Shown in pieces: positions 17,353 to 25,652 of a stretch of 64,000 nt of DNA. This DNA is from Actinopolyspora saharensis (GTDB lineage: Bacteria; Actinomycetota; Actinomycetes; Mycobacteriales; Pseudonocardiaceae). The DNA lies in contig NZ_FNKO01000001.1 of the NCBI RefSeq assembly GCF_900100925.1, positions 744,001-808,000 on the forward strand, given 5' to 3'. Both the position numbers and the translations under genes were made by a program. The notes beneath the pieces are model-generated. The model was not told the DNA's origin, searched no databases, and saw only the letters and a program-made list of their open reading frames with translations. Each line of letters starts with the position of its first letter. Positions within the stretch are counted from its first letter, which is position 1.

Positions 17353-18344
17353 CGGACGACCTGCGCCTGTGCGTTCCCGGCGGGAAGGGACGAGCGGACG
17401 AGGCGGTCCAGCAGGTCCGGGTAGGTCATCCCCTCGGCGGCGAACATCTTGGGCACTTGGGATTCGGCGGTCATGCCGGGCATCGTGTTCACCTCGTTGA
17501 GCACGGGCCCCTCGGGGGTGAGGAAGAAGTCGACCCGGGCGATTCCGCGGCAGCCGAGCGCCTCGTACATCCGCAGGGCCGACTCGGTCAGCGCCGTGCT
17601 CTCGGCGTCGGTCAGCTGGGCCGGGACGGTGAAGGCGGCGGTGCCGTCGTACTTGGTGGTGTTGTCGAACAAGCCGTCGTCGAGCAGGATCTCCAGCGGT
17701 GGCCCCACCCGGCGCCCGTGCTCCGGGTCGTCGAGCACCGCGAGGTCGATCTCCCGGCCGGCTGCGGTGTGCTCGACCAGCACCCGCTCGTCCAGTTCCA
17801 GCGCGGCCCGCAGGGCCGGTTGGAGTTGCTCGGCGGTCTCGACCAGGCGCACCCCGAAGCTCGATCCCGCGGCGATGGGTTTGACCACCACGGGCCGCTC
17901 GAAGACCACGGTGGGCAGGTCGGCTGCGGTGACCAGCTCGCCCGCCACGGTGCGCACGCCGACGGCCTCGGCCACCTGCTTGGTCGCCCACTTGTCCATC
18001 GCGAGCGCGCCTGCCCGCACCGGCGCGCCGACGTAGGGCACTCCGGCCAGTTCGCACAGCGCGGCAAGCGTCCCGTCCTCACCGCGCGGCCCGTGCAGCA
18101 GCGGCAGCACCACGTCGCAGCTTGCCAGCACCGTCAGCGCGGCGGCCAGGCTCTCGCCCGCCGCGGAGCCGAGCGGCTGGTCGTCGGGGCCCAACCAGCT
18201 GCCGTCGCGGAGGATGGTCAACGCCACCGTCTCGTAGGTGTCCGGGTCGAGCGCGGCACGCGCCGAGGCCGCGGAGGCCAGGGAGACCTCGTGCTCGCTG
18301 TTCTGCCCTCCGCCGACCACGGCCACCCGCAGTCGTTCGTTCAT
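17349..18344 (-). CDS. D-Ala-D-Ala / D-Ala-D-Ser ligase family (Ddl/VanC-like)
   Basis: The 331-residue ATP-grasp ligase joins D-alanine to a second D-residue for peptidoglycan. It shows the N-terminal substrate motif SEHEVSLASA (residues 16-25), the serine loop GSSFGV near 160, the Lys-Tyr omega loop TKYDG near 230, and the C-terminal metal site NEVNTMPG. Tyrosine in the omega loop argues against a D-lactate (VanA-type) ligase, which has histidine there. D-Ala-D-Ala and D-Ala-D-Ser activity cannot be separated by eye. ARVDFF and ALGCRGIARVD resemble Van-type ligases. It overlaps both neighbours by four bases. Confidence 0.88.
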   Translation of the reverse strand: MNERLRVAVVGGGQNSEHEVSLASAASARAALDPDTYETVALTILRDGSWLGPDDQPLGSAAGESLAAALTVLASCDVVLPLLHGPRGEDGTLAALCELAGVPYVGAPVRAGALAMDKWATKQVAEAVGVRTVAGELVTAADLPTVVFERPVVVKPIAAGSSFGVRLVETAEQLQPALRAALELDERVLVEHTAAGREIDLAVLDDPEHGRRVGPPLEILLDDGLFDNTTKYDGTAAFTVPAQLTDAESTALTESALRMYEALGCRGIARVDFFLTPEGPVLNEVNTMPGMTAESQVPKMFAAEGMTYPDLLDRLVRSSLPAGNAQAQVVR

Positions 18345-19489
18345 CGCATGCTCCTTCTGACTCGGTGACCGATGCCGGTCACGATTTCGTGGGGGATGGT
18401 GTCGGCCCAGCGCGCCCAGTCATCGACGGTCGGTTCGCCCTCCTCACCGGGGCCGAACACCACCGCCTCGGTGTCCGGCTCGACCAGCTGATCCCCCAGG
18501 TCGGCCACGAGCTGGTCCATCGAGATCATGCCCACGACCGGGCATCTTCGGCCCGCCACCGTGACCTGGGCCCGGTTCGAGGCGGCGCGGGGCACGCCGT
18601 CGGCGTAGCCGATCGGCAGCAGCGCCAGGTTGGTCGCGCGGTCGGTCACGTGGGTGTGCCCGTAGCCGAGCCCGGTGCCCGCGGGCACGCGGCGCACTTG
18701 GACGACGGGCGCGGTGAGGCGCAGCGCGGGGCGCAGGCGCGTGCTGCCGGAGGGGTCGATGCCGGCCAGCCCGGCGCCGATCCGGACCAGGTCCAGATGG
18801 GTGTCGGGGTCGGTCAACGTGGCGGCGGTGGCGGCCAAGTGGCGCACCGAGGGGCGCAGCCCGGCCTGCTCGGCCAGCGCGACCCCGCGGAGGAATTCCT
18901 GCCGCCCGGTCGTGTTCGGTGAGGGCCCCGGTTCGCCTGCCCGGGGCAGGTGTCCCATCACTCCCTCGACCGTGATGTGCCCGGCGCGTTCGGCGTGCCG
19001 GGCTGTGGCCATCAGCTCGGGCCACTCGTGCGGGGCGGCGCCGTCGCGGGCCATCCCCGTGTCGAGCTGGAGGTGCACCCGCGCCCGGTGCCCGGAGCGG
19101 GTGCAGGACTCGACCACGGCCGCGAGGTGTCGGCCGCTGGGCACGGCCAGGTCGATCCGGTGCTCGCAGGCGGTCGTCACGTCGGCGTCCACCGGGTTCA
19201 GCCAGCTCAGCACCGGCGCGTCCGCATCGGCCGCGCGTGCCTGGACGGCCTCGGCGATCGACGTGGCCCCGAGCCAGGTCGCGCCGTTCGCGAGGGCGGT
19301 TCTGGCCATCCTGTCCAGCCCGTGCCCGAATCCGTCGGCCTTGACCACGGCCATCACTTCTCCGCCGGTGGTGTGGGTGAAGTGGCGGGTGTTGGCGGCC
19401 ACGGCGGACAGGTCGATCTCCAGCAGGGGAGAGCGGGGCCCGGTGGTGGTTCGCGGCGGGTGCCGGGGGCGGGCCGCCGGTGCGCTCAT
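18341..19489 (-). CDS. Alanine racemase family (alanine or serine racemase)
   Basis: The 382-residue PLP enzyme has the cofactor lysine at residue 50 in VVKADGFGHG, a catalytic tyrosine near 275 in GLGYGHTHV, and the LLPIGYADGVPR and MISMDQL segments of the C-terminal beta domain. It would make D-alanine, or D-serine if it is a VanT-like racemase. ATGA overlaps link it to the dipeptidase upstream and the ligase downstream. The ATG at 19489 was chosen because of this overlap; an upstream extension is arginine-rich. It is probably not the housekeeping copy, given its operon partners. Confidence 0.87.
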   Translation of the reverse strand: MSAPAARPRHPPRTTTGPRSPLLEIDLSAVAANTRHFTHTTGGEVMAVVKADGFGHGLDRMARTALANGATWLGATSIAEAVQARAADADAPVLSWLNPVDADVTTACEHRIDLAVPSGRHLAAVVESCTRSGHRARVHLQLDTGMARDGAAPHEWPELMATARHAERAGHITVEGVMGHLPRAGEPGPSPNTTGRQEFLRGVALAEQAGLRPSVRHLAATAATLTDPDTHLDLVRIGAGLAGIDPSGSTRLRPALRLTAPVVQVRRVPAGTGLGYGHTHVTDRATNLALLPIGYADGVPRAASNRAQVTVAGRRCPVVGMISMDQLVADLGDQLVEPDTEAVVFGPGEEGEPTVDDWARWADTIPHEIVTGIGHRVRRSMR

Positions 19490-20097
19490 GCGGCCGTCTC
19501 CGCGTCGATCGGCCCGTAGATGGCGTGGTCGGTTCCGGTCAGCAGCGCCCAGTACCGGTCGCCGTAGGACCAGTGCCACCACTCGGTGGGGTAGTTGACC
19601 AGACCGGCGTCACCGAGGGCTCGCGCCAGCGTTGTCCGGTTGCGCCGCGCCGTCCGGTCCACCTCGGCGCCGAACCAGCACGCGCCGTCGCTGCTCTCGG
19701 GGGTGGCGTCGATCGGCGTTCCCATCCACAGTTCCTCTCCTGCCTCGTCGACCAGCGTCAGGTCGACCGCCGCTCCGGCCACGTGCGGAGCGACCGCGAT
19801 CGGGGAGACGAACCGGCTGGACAGCCGGTCCAGCTTGGTCTGATCGGCCTCGGGGTGCAGCAGGCGCAGCTCGTTGGTGTACTCGGTGATGATGGCTTGC
19901 TGGTCGCTCGCGCTGCGGTGCCCCTCCACGACCCGCAGTTCCACACCGGACGGAAGCGCGCCGCGTGCTTCGTCCAACCGGGCGGCGAGGCCTGCGCGCA
20001 CCAGCACACCCGGTGCGAAGTCCAGAGGCACCAGCGGGTCACCGTTGTCGTGGACCCGGACCGCGCGGACGCGCGGGTCGGCTAACAGAATTGTCAT
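19486..20097 (-). CDS. VanX-like D-Ala-D-Ala dipeptidase (peptidase M15D)
   Basis: The 203-residue zinc D,D-peptidase has the M15D ligands in the expected spacing: His105 and Asp112 (HVAGAAVD, seven residues apart as in VanX) and Glu172/His175 (TEWWH). Arg61 in EGHRS matches the catalytic arginine region. VanX hydrolyses D-Ala-D-Ala so that an altered precursor can replace it. The start is uncertain: the ATG at 20097 has no clear ribosome site and may be near-leaderless, and a GTG at 20133 is possible. It is the first gene of the four-gene operon. Confidence 0.82.
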   Translation of the reverse strand: MTILLADPRVRAVRVHDNGDPLVPLDFAPGVLVRAGLAARLDEARGALPSGVELRVVEGHRSASDQQAIITEYTNELRLLHPEADQTKLDRLSSRFVSPIAVAPHVAGAAVDLTLVDEAGEELWMGTPIDATPESSDGACWFGAEVDRTARRNRTTLARALGDAGLVNYPTEWWHWSYGDRYWALLTGTDHAIYGPIDAETAA

Positions 20098-20642
20098 ATA
20101 GCAGGACGCTATGTGCGTTTCGAATGCTGCCACATCGGTCAGAAGTACTGTGCTTACGTCTGAACGGCCGGGTTTTCGTTGGTGTGAATAGTCCGATCGG
20201 TCATTCGTCGGGGTGTTCCCGGCCGGAGCAGCGGGTTCCGCGCGGAATCCACGGCGTGGCACGCATGTGGGGTGCCCGGGCGGAATTGTGCTGTGGTCGG
20301 TGCGGTTGCCGTTCTCGGCCGAACGGATGAGGTGATGGTCGGCTCCGCGTGGGTGAGCCGACCTCGCGGGAGGCTGCGGGCGGCAGATGCAGCCGCTTTA
20401 CCCGGCCCAGGTCGATTTGAGTGCCCAACCCCGAGCTGTGGCCAGTTATTGGGGCTGTATCCAGCGCTGCTTGGCTGATCTGTACCCCGAGCTACCCTGG
20501 CCGGTGCAGTTTGCCGCTTCGGCCTCGTGCGGCTCGTGTGTGTTCGGCGGTAACATCGCTGGGTGTGGGGGTTGCGTGGGCTTCCTGGGCGCCTACGCTT
20601 CGACCTGCCTGTTCAGTTGCGCGAACATGTAAGGATTCTGGC
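20098..20642. other. Intergenic, no gene seen
   Basis: It contains the promoter side of the van-like operon near 20100-20160. The rest, to 20640, has lower and uneven GC content and broken frames. Together with the insertion-sequence remnant just downstream this looks like decayed mobile DNA. I cannot support a gene here. Confidence 0.4.
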
Positions 20643-20810
20643 GTGATCCTGCTGGTCGTGCGCGTGTTCGTGGGCCTCGCGCTGGTAGTGGTGGCCCTGT
20701 ACCCAGGTATTCCGCCGTACTGGCGCGGGGCCGTTGCACTGACGGTGACTTGTGGAGTGCTCTACTTGCTGGGGCGCACCGCCTGGCGCTGGTGGCAGCG
20801 TCCCCGGTGA
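20643..20810 (+). CDS. Small membrane peptide
   Basis: The 55-residue frame starts at a GTG with AAGGA nine bases upstream. It has two hydrophobic segments (VILLVVRVFVGLALVVVAL and ALTVTCGVLYLLG) and a basic, tryptophan-rich end. I do not recognise a family. The good ribosome site is the main evidence that it is expressed. Confidence 0.45.
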   Translation: MILLVVRVFVGLALVVVALYPGIPPYWRGAVALTVTCGVLYLLGRTAWRWWQRPR

Positions 20811-21313
20811 ACCCCAGTACCCGACGGGACTGGTATCCACGGGTATGCGGTGATGGTTCTGGCACTACCTGCAGCCCCGCCGTGGGGATCGCTACAGGTC
20901 CCAGTTCTCCGGTTGCTACGTCCAGCCCTCCCAGTCAGAAGCAGATCGACGCGCCGTCCTCCCAGAATTCCTGCACTGATACAACTTCCACCGAGACCAC
21001 ACCAGCATCGGCGGCCCACCAACCACCCGCATACCCAACCTCACCGGACAGAACAGCTAGTAGGCCCAGGCCCGGATCCGGTCGCGGGGTCGACCGCGTG
21101 GTTCCGGTCAGCGCTCGCGGGCGGGACTGCGGGAGTCCCGCCCGACCCGGGGATCAGCAGTCCCTCCCGCGTTCGGGTGGTCGGTGGCATGTTCGGTGTC
21201 GTGACGTGCCGCTGCGGAATCTCCGTGGTGTAGTGCTCACCGGCCGGGGCGGGGCGGTGCCCGCGTCCCGGAGACCGTGCACGACGATTCGCGCAGAAAG
21301 CATCAGTGAGTTC
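20811..21313. other. Intergenic holding the IS481 remnant
   Basis: Apart from the transposase fragment (about 20900-21060) I see no gene. The stretch 21061-21313 precedes the PPOX gene and shows no clear promoter. Confidence 0.4.
20900..21060 (+). pseudogene. IS481-family transposase, C-terminal remnant
   Basis: The frame ending at the TAG at 21058-21060 reads RRAVLPEFLH, an in-frame TGA, then YNFHRDHTSIGG and IPNLTGQNS. This matches the conserved C-terminus of IS481-type DDE transposases (HYN-HRPHT-GG, then NLTGQN). The TGA replaces a residue that is normally aromatic, and everything upstream of about 20900 is lost, so this is dead debris. Confidence 0.7.
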
Positions 21314-21778
21314 ATGCCACGTGTCGCCACTGCTGAGCGCGTCGATCGGGACGCGCTGCTCGAGTTCCTGCGCCCGCGTCATCGCGGGATCCTGATGACC
21401 ACCCGCTCCGGGGGACGTCCCCAGATGTCGCCGGTGACCTGCGGGGTCGACCCCGCGGGGCGGATCGTGGTCTCCACCTATCCGGAGCGGGCCAAGACCC
21501 GCAACGCCCGCCGCGAGCCGGGGGTGTCGATCTGCGTGCTCTCCGAGGAGTGGGACGGGCCGTACGTGCAGGTCGACGGCCGTGCCCGGGTGCTGGACAT
21601 GCCGGAGGCGCTGGACGGGCTCGTCGACTACTTCCGCTGCATCTCCGGTGAGCATCCGGACTGGGCCGAGTACCGGGAGGCGATGGCCCGGCAGGGCAAG
21701 TCCCTGATCCGCGTCGAGATCGAGGACTGGGGACCGATCGCCACCGGCGGGTTCCCGCCGCACCTCGTGGACTCCTGA
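21314..21778 (+). CDS. PPOX-class (pyridoxamine-oxidase fold) flavin or F420 enzyme
   Basis: The 154-residue split-barrel protein carries LLEFLRPRHRGILMTTRSGGRPQMSPVTCGVDPAGRIVVST, the opening of the actinobacterial PPOX-class F420-dependent family. KTRNARREPGVSICVLS and YVQVDGRARVLD follow. It probably binds F420 or FMN and reduces small substrates or degrades haem-like molecules; the cofactor is inferred from the family. The ATG at 21314 has only a weak AGAAAG site. It precedes the aromatic-acid genes but has no visible link to them. Confidence 0.82.
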   Translation: MPRVATAERVDRDALLEFLRPRHRGILMTTRSGGRPQMSPVTCGVDPAGRIVVSTYPERAKTRNARREPGVSICVLSEEWDGPYVQVDGRARVLDMPEALDGLVDYFRCISGEHPDWAEYREAMARQGKSLIRVEIEDWGPIATGGFPPHLVDS

Positions 21779-21900
21779 TTCGGGGAGCGGGGTCGCCTCC
21801 GGGTGCGACTGCCCGGAGTGGTCCATCAGGATTTCTGATTAATGATGAGCGGGGCAACCCGTCCCGGCCGCAGCGAGGTGCGGTCGGGACGGGTGACACG

Positions 21901-22419
21901 ATGACCCGCGTGACCGACCACGCCGAGGACGATGGCCCCGACGCGTCCGATGTCGACGCGCCGTTGACGCTGTACCTGGTCAAGCGGCTCGAGATGGTCA
22001 TGCGGGCGCTCATGGACGACGCGCTGCGCCCGCACGGCCTGACCACGCTGCAGTACACCGCGCTGACCGTGCTGGAACGGCGCGGGGAGCTGTCCTCGGC
22101 CCAGCTCGCGCGGCGCTCGTTCGTGACCCCGCAGACCATGCACGAGATGGTGCGGTGGCTGGAGCGGCACGAACTGGTGCACCGCAGGCGCGACGAGACC
22201 AACCGCCGCGTGCTGCTGATCGGTCTGACCCGGCGTGGCCGCGAGGTCGTGGCCACCTGCGCTCCCCTGATCGATGCTCTCGAGCGGCGCGTGCTGGACG
22301 CGATGAACCCGGGTGAGCGCCTGGTGTTCCGGGAGTGCCTCGAGCGTGGTCACGCCGCGCTGGCTCCGCTCGTGGACCGCGGGGCCGGCTCGGGCGAGTC
22401 CGCGGCCGCGGAGTCCTGA
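21901..22419 (+). CDS. MarR-family regulator, likely controls the ferulate genes
   Basis: The 172-residue winged-helix repressor has the MarR core LQYTALTVLERRGELSSAQLARRSFVTPQTMHEMVRWLERHELV and a wing with DETNRRVLLIGLT. MarR proteins of this type sense aromatic acids or their CoA thioesters (as CouR, FerC and FerR do), and this one lies just upstream of the crotonase and AMP-ligase. The order marR, hydratase-lyase, CoA-ligase matches known hydroxycinnamate operons, so repression relieved by feruloyl- or coumaroyl-CoA is the best inference. Confidence 0.85.
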   Translation: MTRVTDHAEDDGPDASDVDAPLTLYLVKRLEMVMRALMDDALRPHGLTTLQYTALTVLERRGELSSAQLARRSFVTPQTMHEMVRWLERHELVHRRRDETNRRVLLIGLTRRGREVVATCAPLIDALERRVLDAMNPGERLVFRECLERGHAALAPLVDRGAGSGESAAAES

Positions 22420-22609
22420 GGTCGCCGCGGACCGGGCGGTCGGTTCCCGCGTCCGCTGCCTCGCGATGCCGCCCGAACGGAGTATTGCGGCCGAGTTCGT
22501 CCTGTGTGCATTATCAGGAAACCTGATCAATTTGCTGCTGCCGCAGTGGGGACGGGTCTCGCTTCCGCGATCCCGTCCCGCCCCCGTTCCCCGCGCAAGG
22601 AGCCACTCG

Positions 22610-23461
22610 GTGACCACCACCCGCGAATCCGCCCCGGACCGGTACGAGACCGTCGCGATCGAGGTCGACGACTCCGGGATCGGCTGGCTCTCGTTCGACC
22701 GGCCGGCCAAGCGCAACGCGATGAACCCGACGTTGAACCGCGAGATGATCCTGGCGCTGGAACGGCTCGAAGCCGACGAGCGGGTCCGCGTGGTGGTGCT
22801 GACCGGCAACGGCCAGGCCTGGTCGGCCGGTATGGACCTCAAGGAGTACTTCCGCGAGGTCGAGCAGGCCCCGCCGCACGTGGAGAACCGGGCCCGCCGG
22901 GAGAGCGCCGAGTGGCAGTGGCGACGTCTGATCCACTTCGCCAAGCCCACCATCGCCATGGTCAACGGGTGGTGCTTCGGCGGCGCGTTCACACCGCTGG
23001 TGTGCTGTGACCTGGCCATCGCCGACGAGGACGCGACGTTCGGCTTGTCCGAGGTCAACTGGGGCATTCCACCCGGTGGGCTCGTCTCCCGCGCACTGGC
23101 CGAGACCGTGCCCTCGCGGGACGCGCTGTGGTTCATCATGACCGGCGAGACCTTCGACGGGTGCCGCGCGGAGCGGATGCGCCTGGTCAACGAGGCCGTG
23201 CCCACCGAGCGGTTGCGTGCGCGCACCGTGGAGGTGGCCACCCGGCTCGCGGGGATGAACACCCACGTGCTGCGCGCCGCGAAGGTCGGTTTCAAGAAGG
23301 TGCAGCAGCTGTCCTGGGACCAGGCCGAGGATTACCTCTACGCCAAGCTCGACGCCGCCACCGGCCACGACCCGGAGCAGGGCAAGCAGCAGGGGCTCAC
23401 CCAGTTCCTGGACGAGAAGAGCTATCGGCCGGGGCTCGGCGCCTACGAGAACGAGGCGTAG
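22610..23461 (+). CDS. ech: p-Hydroxycinnamoyl-CoA (feruloyl-CoA) hydratase-lyase
   Basis: This 283-residue crotonase-fold enzyme converts feruloyl-CoA to vanillin and acetyl-CoA. Family marks are GIGWLSFDRPAKRNAMNP at the start, the oxyanion loop GQAWSAGMDLKEYFRE, the WCFGGAFTPLVCCDLAIA helix, and FGLSEVNWGIPPG, which holds the catalytic glutamate of HCHL enzymes. The C-terminal KSYRPGLGAY tail is also typical. The GTG at 22610 follows AAGGAG. It lies 89 bases upstream of the CoA-ligase, in one operon. Confidence 0.88.
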   Translation: MTTTRESAPDRYETVAIEVDDSGIGWLSFDRPAKRNAMNPTLNREMILALERLEADERVRVVVLTGNGQAWSAGMDLKEYFREVEQAPPHVENRARRESAEWQWRRLIHFAKPTIAMVNGWCFGGAFTPLVCCDLAIADEDATFGLSEVNWGIPPGGLVSRALAETVPSRDALWFIMTGETFDGCRAERMRLVNEAVPTERLRARTVEVATRLAGMNTHVLRAAKVGFKKVQQLSWDQAEDYLYAKLDAATGHDPEQGKQQGLTQFLDEKSYRPGLGAYENEA

Positions 23462-23550
23462 CCGCGAGTGCCGCGGAACTGCCCCCCCCGTGATCGCGTC
23501 GCAGCGGGAGCGCGCACGGCGCCCGCCGCGGCGGGAGAGGTGAGACAGGC

Positions 23551-25068
23551 ATGCGCAACCAGGGACTGGGCTCCTGGCCTGCCCGGCGCGCTCGCAGCAC
23601 TCCGGACGGCATCGCCACGGTCCACCGGGGACGCACCCGGACCTACGGTGAGCTGTGCGGGCGCGTCCACGCGCTGGCCAACGGGCTGCACGGCCGCGGC
23701 CTCGGGCGCGGCGACCGGATCGCCTACCTCGGGCCGAACCACCCGGCGCTGCTGGAGACGCTGTTCGCCGCCGGGGTGCTCGGGGCCGTCTTCGTCCCGC
23801 TGAACACCAGGCTGGCCACGGACGAGCTCGCGTTCATGCTGGACGACTCCGGCGCCGGGGTGCTCGTCCACGACCGCCGGCACGCAGGCACCGCCCGCGC
23901 GCTGCGGGAGCGCTTCCCCGGGCTGGAGCTGGTCGTGGTGGCCGACGACGCGGCGGTGGCCGACGGTTTCGAGGCGCTGATCGCGGGTGCTTCGGACGAG
24001 CCGCGCGACGAACCCGTCGCCGCCGAGGACACGGCGCTGGTGCTGTACACATCCGGCACCACCGGGCGGCCGAAGGGGGCTCGGATCAGCCACGGCAACG
24101 CCGTGTGGAACGCGCTCAACGTGGTGGTGGACGTCGACCTCACCAGCACCGAGGTCACCCTGCTCAACGCTCCGCTGTTCCACAGCGCCACGTTGGGGAT
24201 GACCTGCCTGCCCACGCTGCTCAAGGGCGGCACGGTCGTGCTGGAGGAGGCCTTCGACGTCGAGGCCACCTTCGACCTCATCGAGCAGCGGCGGATCACG
24301 CTGGTTTTCGGGGTTCCGACCATGTTCGACGCGTTGAGCCGTTGTCCACGTTGGTCGACGGCCGATCTGTCGAGCCTGCGCTTCCTGCTGTGCGGCGGGG
24401 CGCCGGTTCCCGAGGAGCTCATCCGGCGCTACAGCGAACGGGGGCTGACCTTCATGCAGGGCTACGGCATGACCGAGGCCTCGCCCGGGGTGCTGCTGCT
24501 GAGCGCGGCCGACAGCACGGAGCGGGTCGGTTGCGCGGGCAAGCCCGCCTTCTTCAGCGACGTCCGGCTGGAGCGGGCGGACGGGTCGGTGCCCGCGGTC
24601 GGCGAGCCCGGTGAGGTCCTGGTCGCGGGCCCCAACGTCGTGGACGGCTACTGGCGGCGGCCGGGGGAGACGGCCGAGGCGTTCACCGCGGACGGCTGGT
24701 TCCGCTCCGGCGATGTGGCCACTGTCGACGGGGACGGGTTTCACCGCATCGTGGATCGGATCAAGGACATGTTCGTCTCCGGTGGGGAGAACGTTTACCC
24801 GGCCGAGGTGGAGGCGGTGCTGCACGAGCACCCCGCGGTCGCGGACGTGGCCGTGGTCGGCGTGCCCGATCCCACGTGGGGCGAGGTGGGCAAGGCGGTG
24901 GTCGTCGTCCAGCCGGGCGGGCGGGTCGAGACCGCCGAGCTCACCGCGTTCGCGGCCGAGCGGCTCGGCAAGTACAAGGTGCCCAAGAGCATCGCCCTGG
25001 TCGACGAGCTGCCGTGCGGTGCCACGGGCAAGGTGGACAAGGCCGCGCTTCGGCGCGAGCACGGCTGA
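23551..25068 (+). CDS. fcs: Acyl-CoA synthetase, probably feruloyl-CoA synthetase
   Basis: The 505-residue ANL-superfamily ligase has the AMP-binding signature LYTSGTTGRPKG, the GYGMTEASP motif, the DGWFRSGDVA hinge and the catalytic-lysine region LPCGATGKVDKAALRR. It would activate ferulate, coumarate or caffeate to CoA thioesters for the adjacent hydratase-lyase. Substrate choice rests on context only; a general fatty- or aromatic-acid ligase is the alternative. GGGAGAGG precedes the ATG. Confidence 0.85.
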   Translation: MRNQGLGSWPARRARSTPDGIATVHRGRTRTYGELCGRVHALANGLHGRGLGRGDRIAYLGPNHPALLETLFAAGVLGAVFVPLNTRLATDELAFMLDDSGAGVLVHDRRHAGTARALRERFPGLELVVVADDAAVADGFEALIAGASDEPRDEPVAAEDTALVLYTSGTTGRPKGARISHGNAVWNALNVVVDVDLTSTEVTLLNAPLFHSATLGMTCLPTLLKGGTVVLEEAFDVEATFDLIEQRRITLVFGVPTMFDALSRCPRWSTADLSSLRFLLCGGAPVPEELIRRYSERGLTFMQGYGMTEASPGVLLLSAADSTERVGCAGKPAFFSDVRLERADGSVPAVGEPGEVLVAGPNVVDGYWRRPGETAEAFTADGWFRSGDVATVDGDGFHRIVDRIKDMFVSGGENVYPAEVEAVLHEHPAVADVAVVGVPDPTWGEVGKAVVVVQPGGRVETAELTAFAAERLGKYKVPKSIALVDELPCGATGKVDKAALRREHG

Positions 25069-25652
25069 GCTCGGGCGCTGAGCGGGGCGGTCAGCGCGAC
25101 GTCGGGGGCAGGCTGGAGGCCCAGGCCGGGGCGATGGTTTCGTCCCGGGGGGGGCAGGGGAGCGCACGGCCCCGGGCAGCTCGCGTCGGTTCCGCTCGTG
25201 TTCCCGACGGTGCAGGGGGGTGATCCCTCGGTCGGGTGAAATCTGGACGGCGGCTGGGAAGCGCATCGCGCGTGACGTTCCGGGAGTGCGCCGCGGACCG
25301 GTGCGTGTCCCGGGGCATCGCGGCTTGGTGGTTGGCTCCCGCCGCGGGCGAGTCCGCGGGATGCGGGTATGCTGCCAGGACGATCTGCGCGGCCCGTGGG
25401 AGCCGTCCGCGCAGGATCGTGATCACGTGTTCTCGTCTTCCCCGCACGTCCGAACCACCGGTCGACGGCTCGGCGACCTCGTCGCGGGCCGCAAGTGCTG
25501 GTCGGTGTGGGCGTGCCGCGGGCTTCGGCGCTGCCGCGCCGGGATGAGTCCTGCTTTCACCAGCAATCCGACCGAACATCATCAGTCGAACATCGCGCGT
25601 GGCAGGCACGGTCGTCAGGGCCGTGCCGGACGGCGCGGAAGGGATGTGGCCA
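25069..25652. other. Intergenic, no gene seen
   Basis: It contains the hairpin at 25075 and a ten-base palindrome CGTGATCACG at 25418-25427, of unknown role. No frame shows family resemblance or a good start. Confidence 0.35.
25075..25097 (+). terminator. Hairpin after the CoA-ligase gene
   Basis: GCGCTGA (25075-25081) and TCAGCGC (25091-25097) form a perfect seven-base stem with a nine-base loop shortly after the stop codon. There is no T-run, so this is terminator-like only. Confidence 0.4.

Noticed and set aside
17349-18344. VanA-type (D-Ala-D-lactate) ligase
   Set aside because: The omega loop has Lys-Tyr as in Ddl and VanC-type ligases, not the histidine of VanA, and there is no VanH-like dehydrogenase in the operon.
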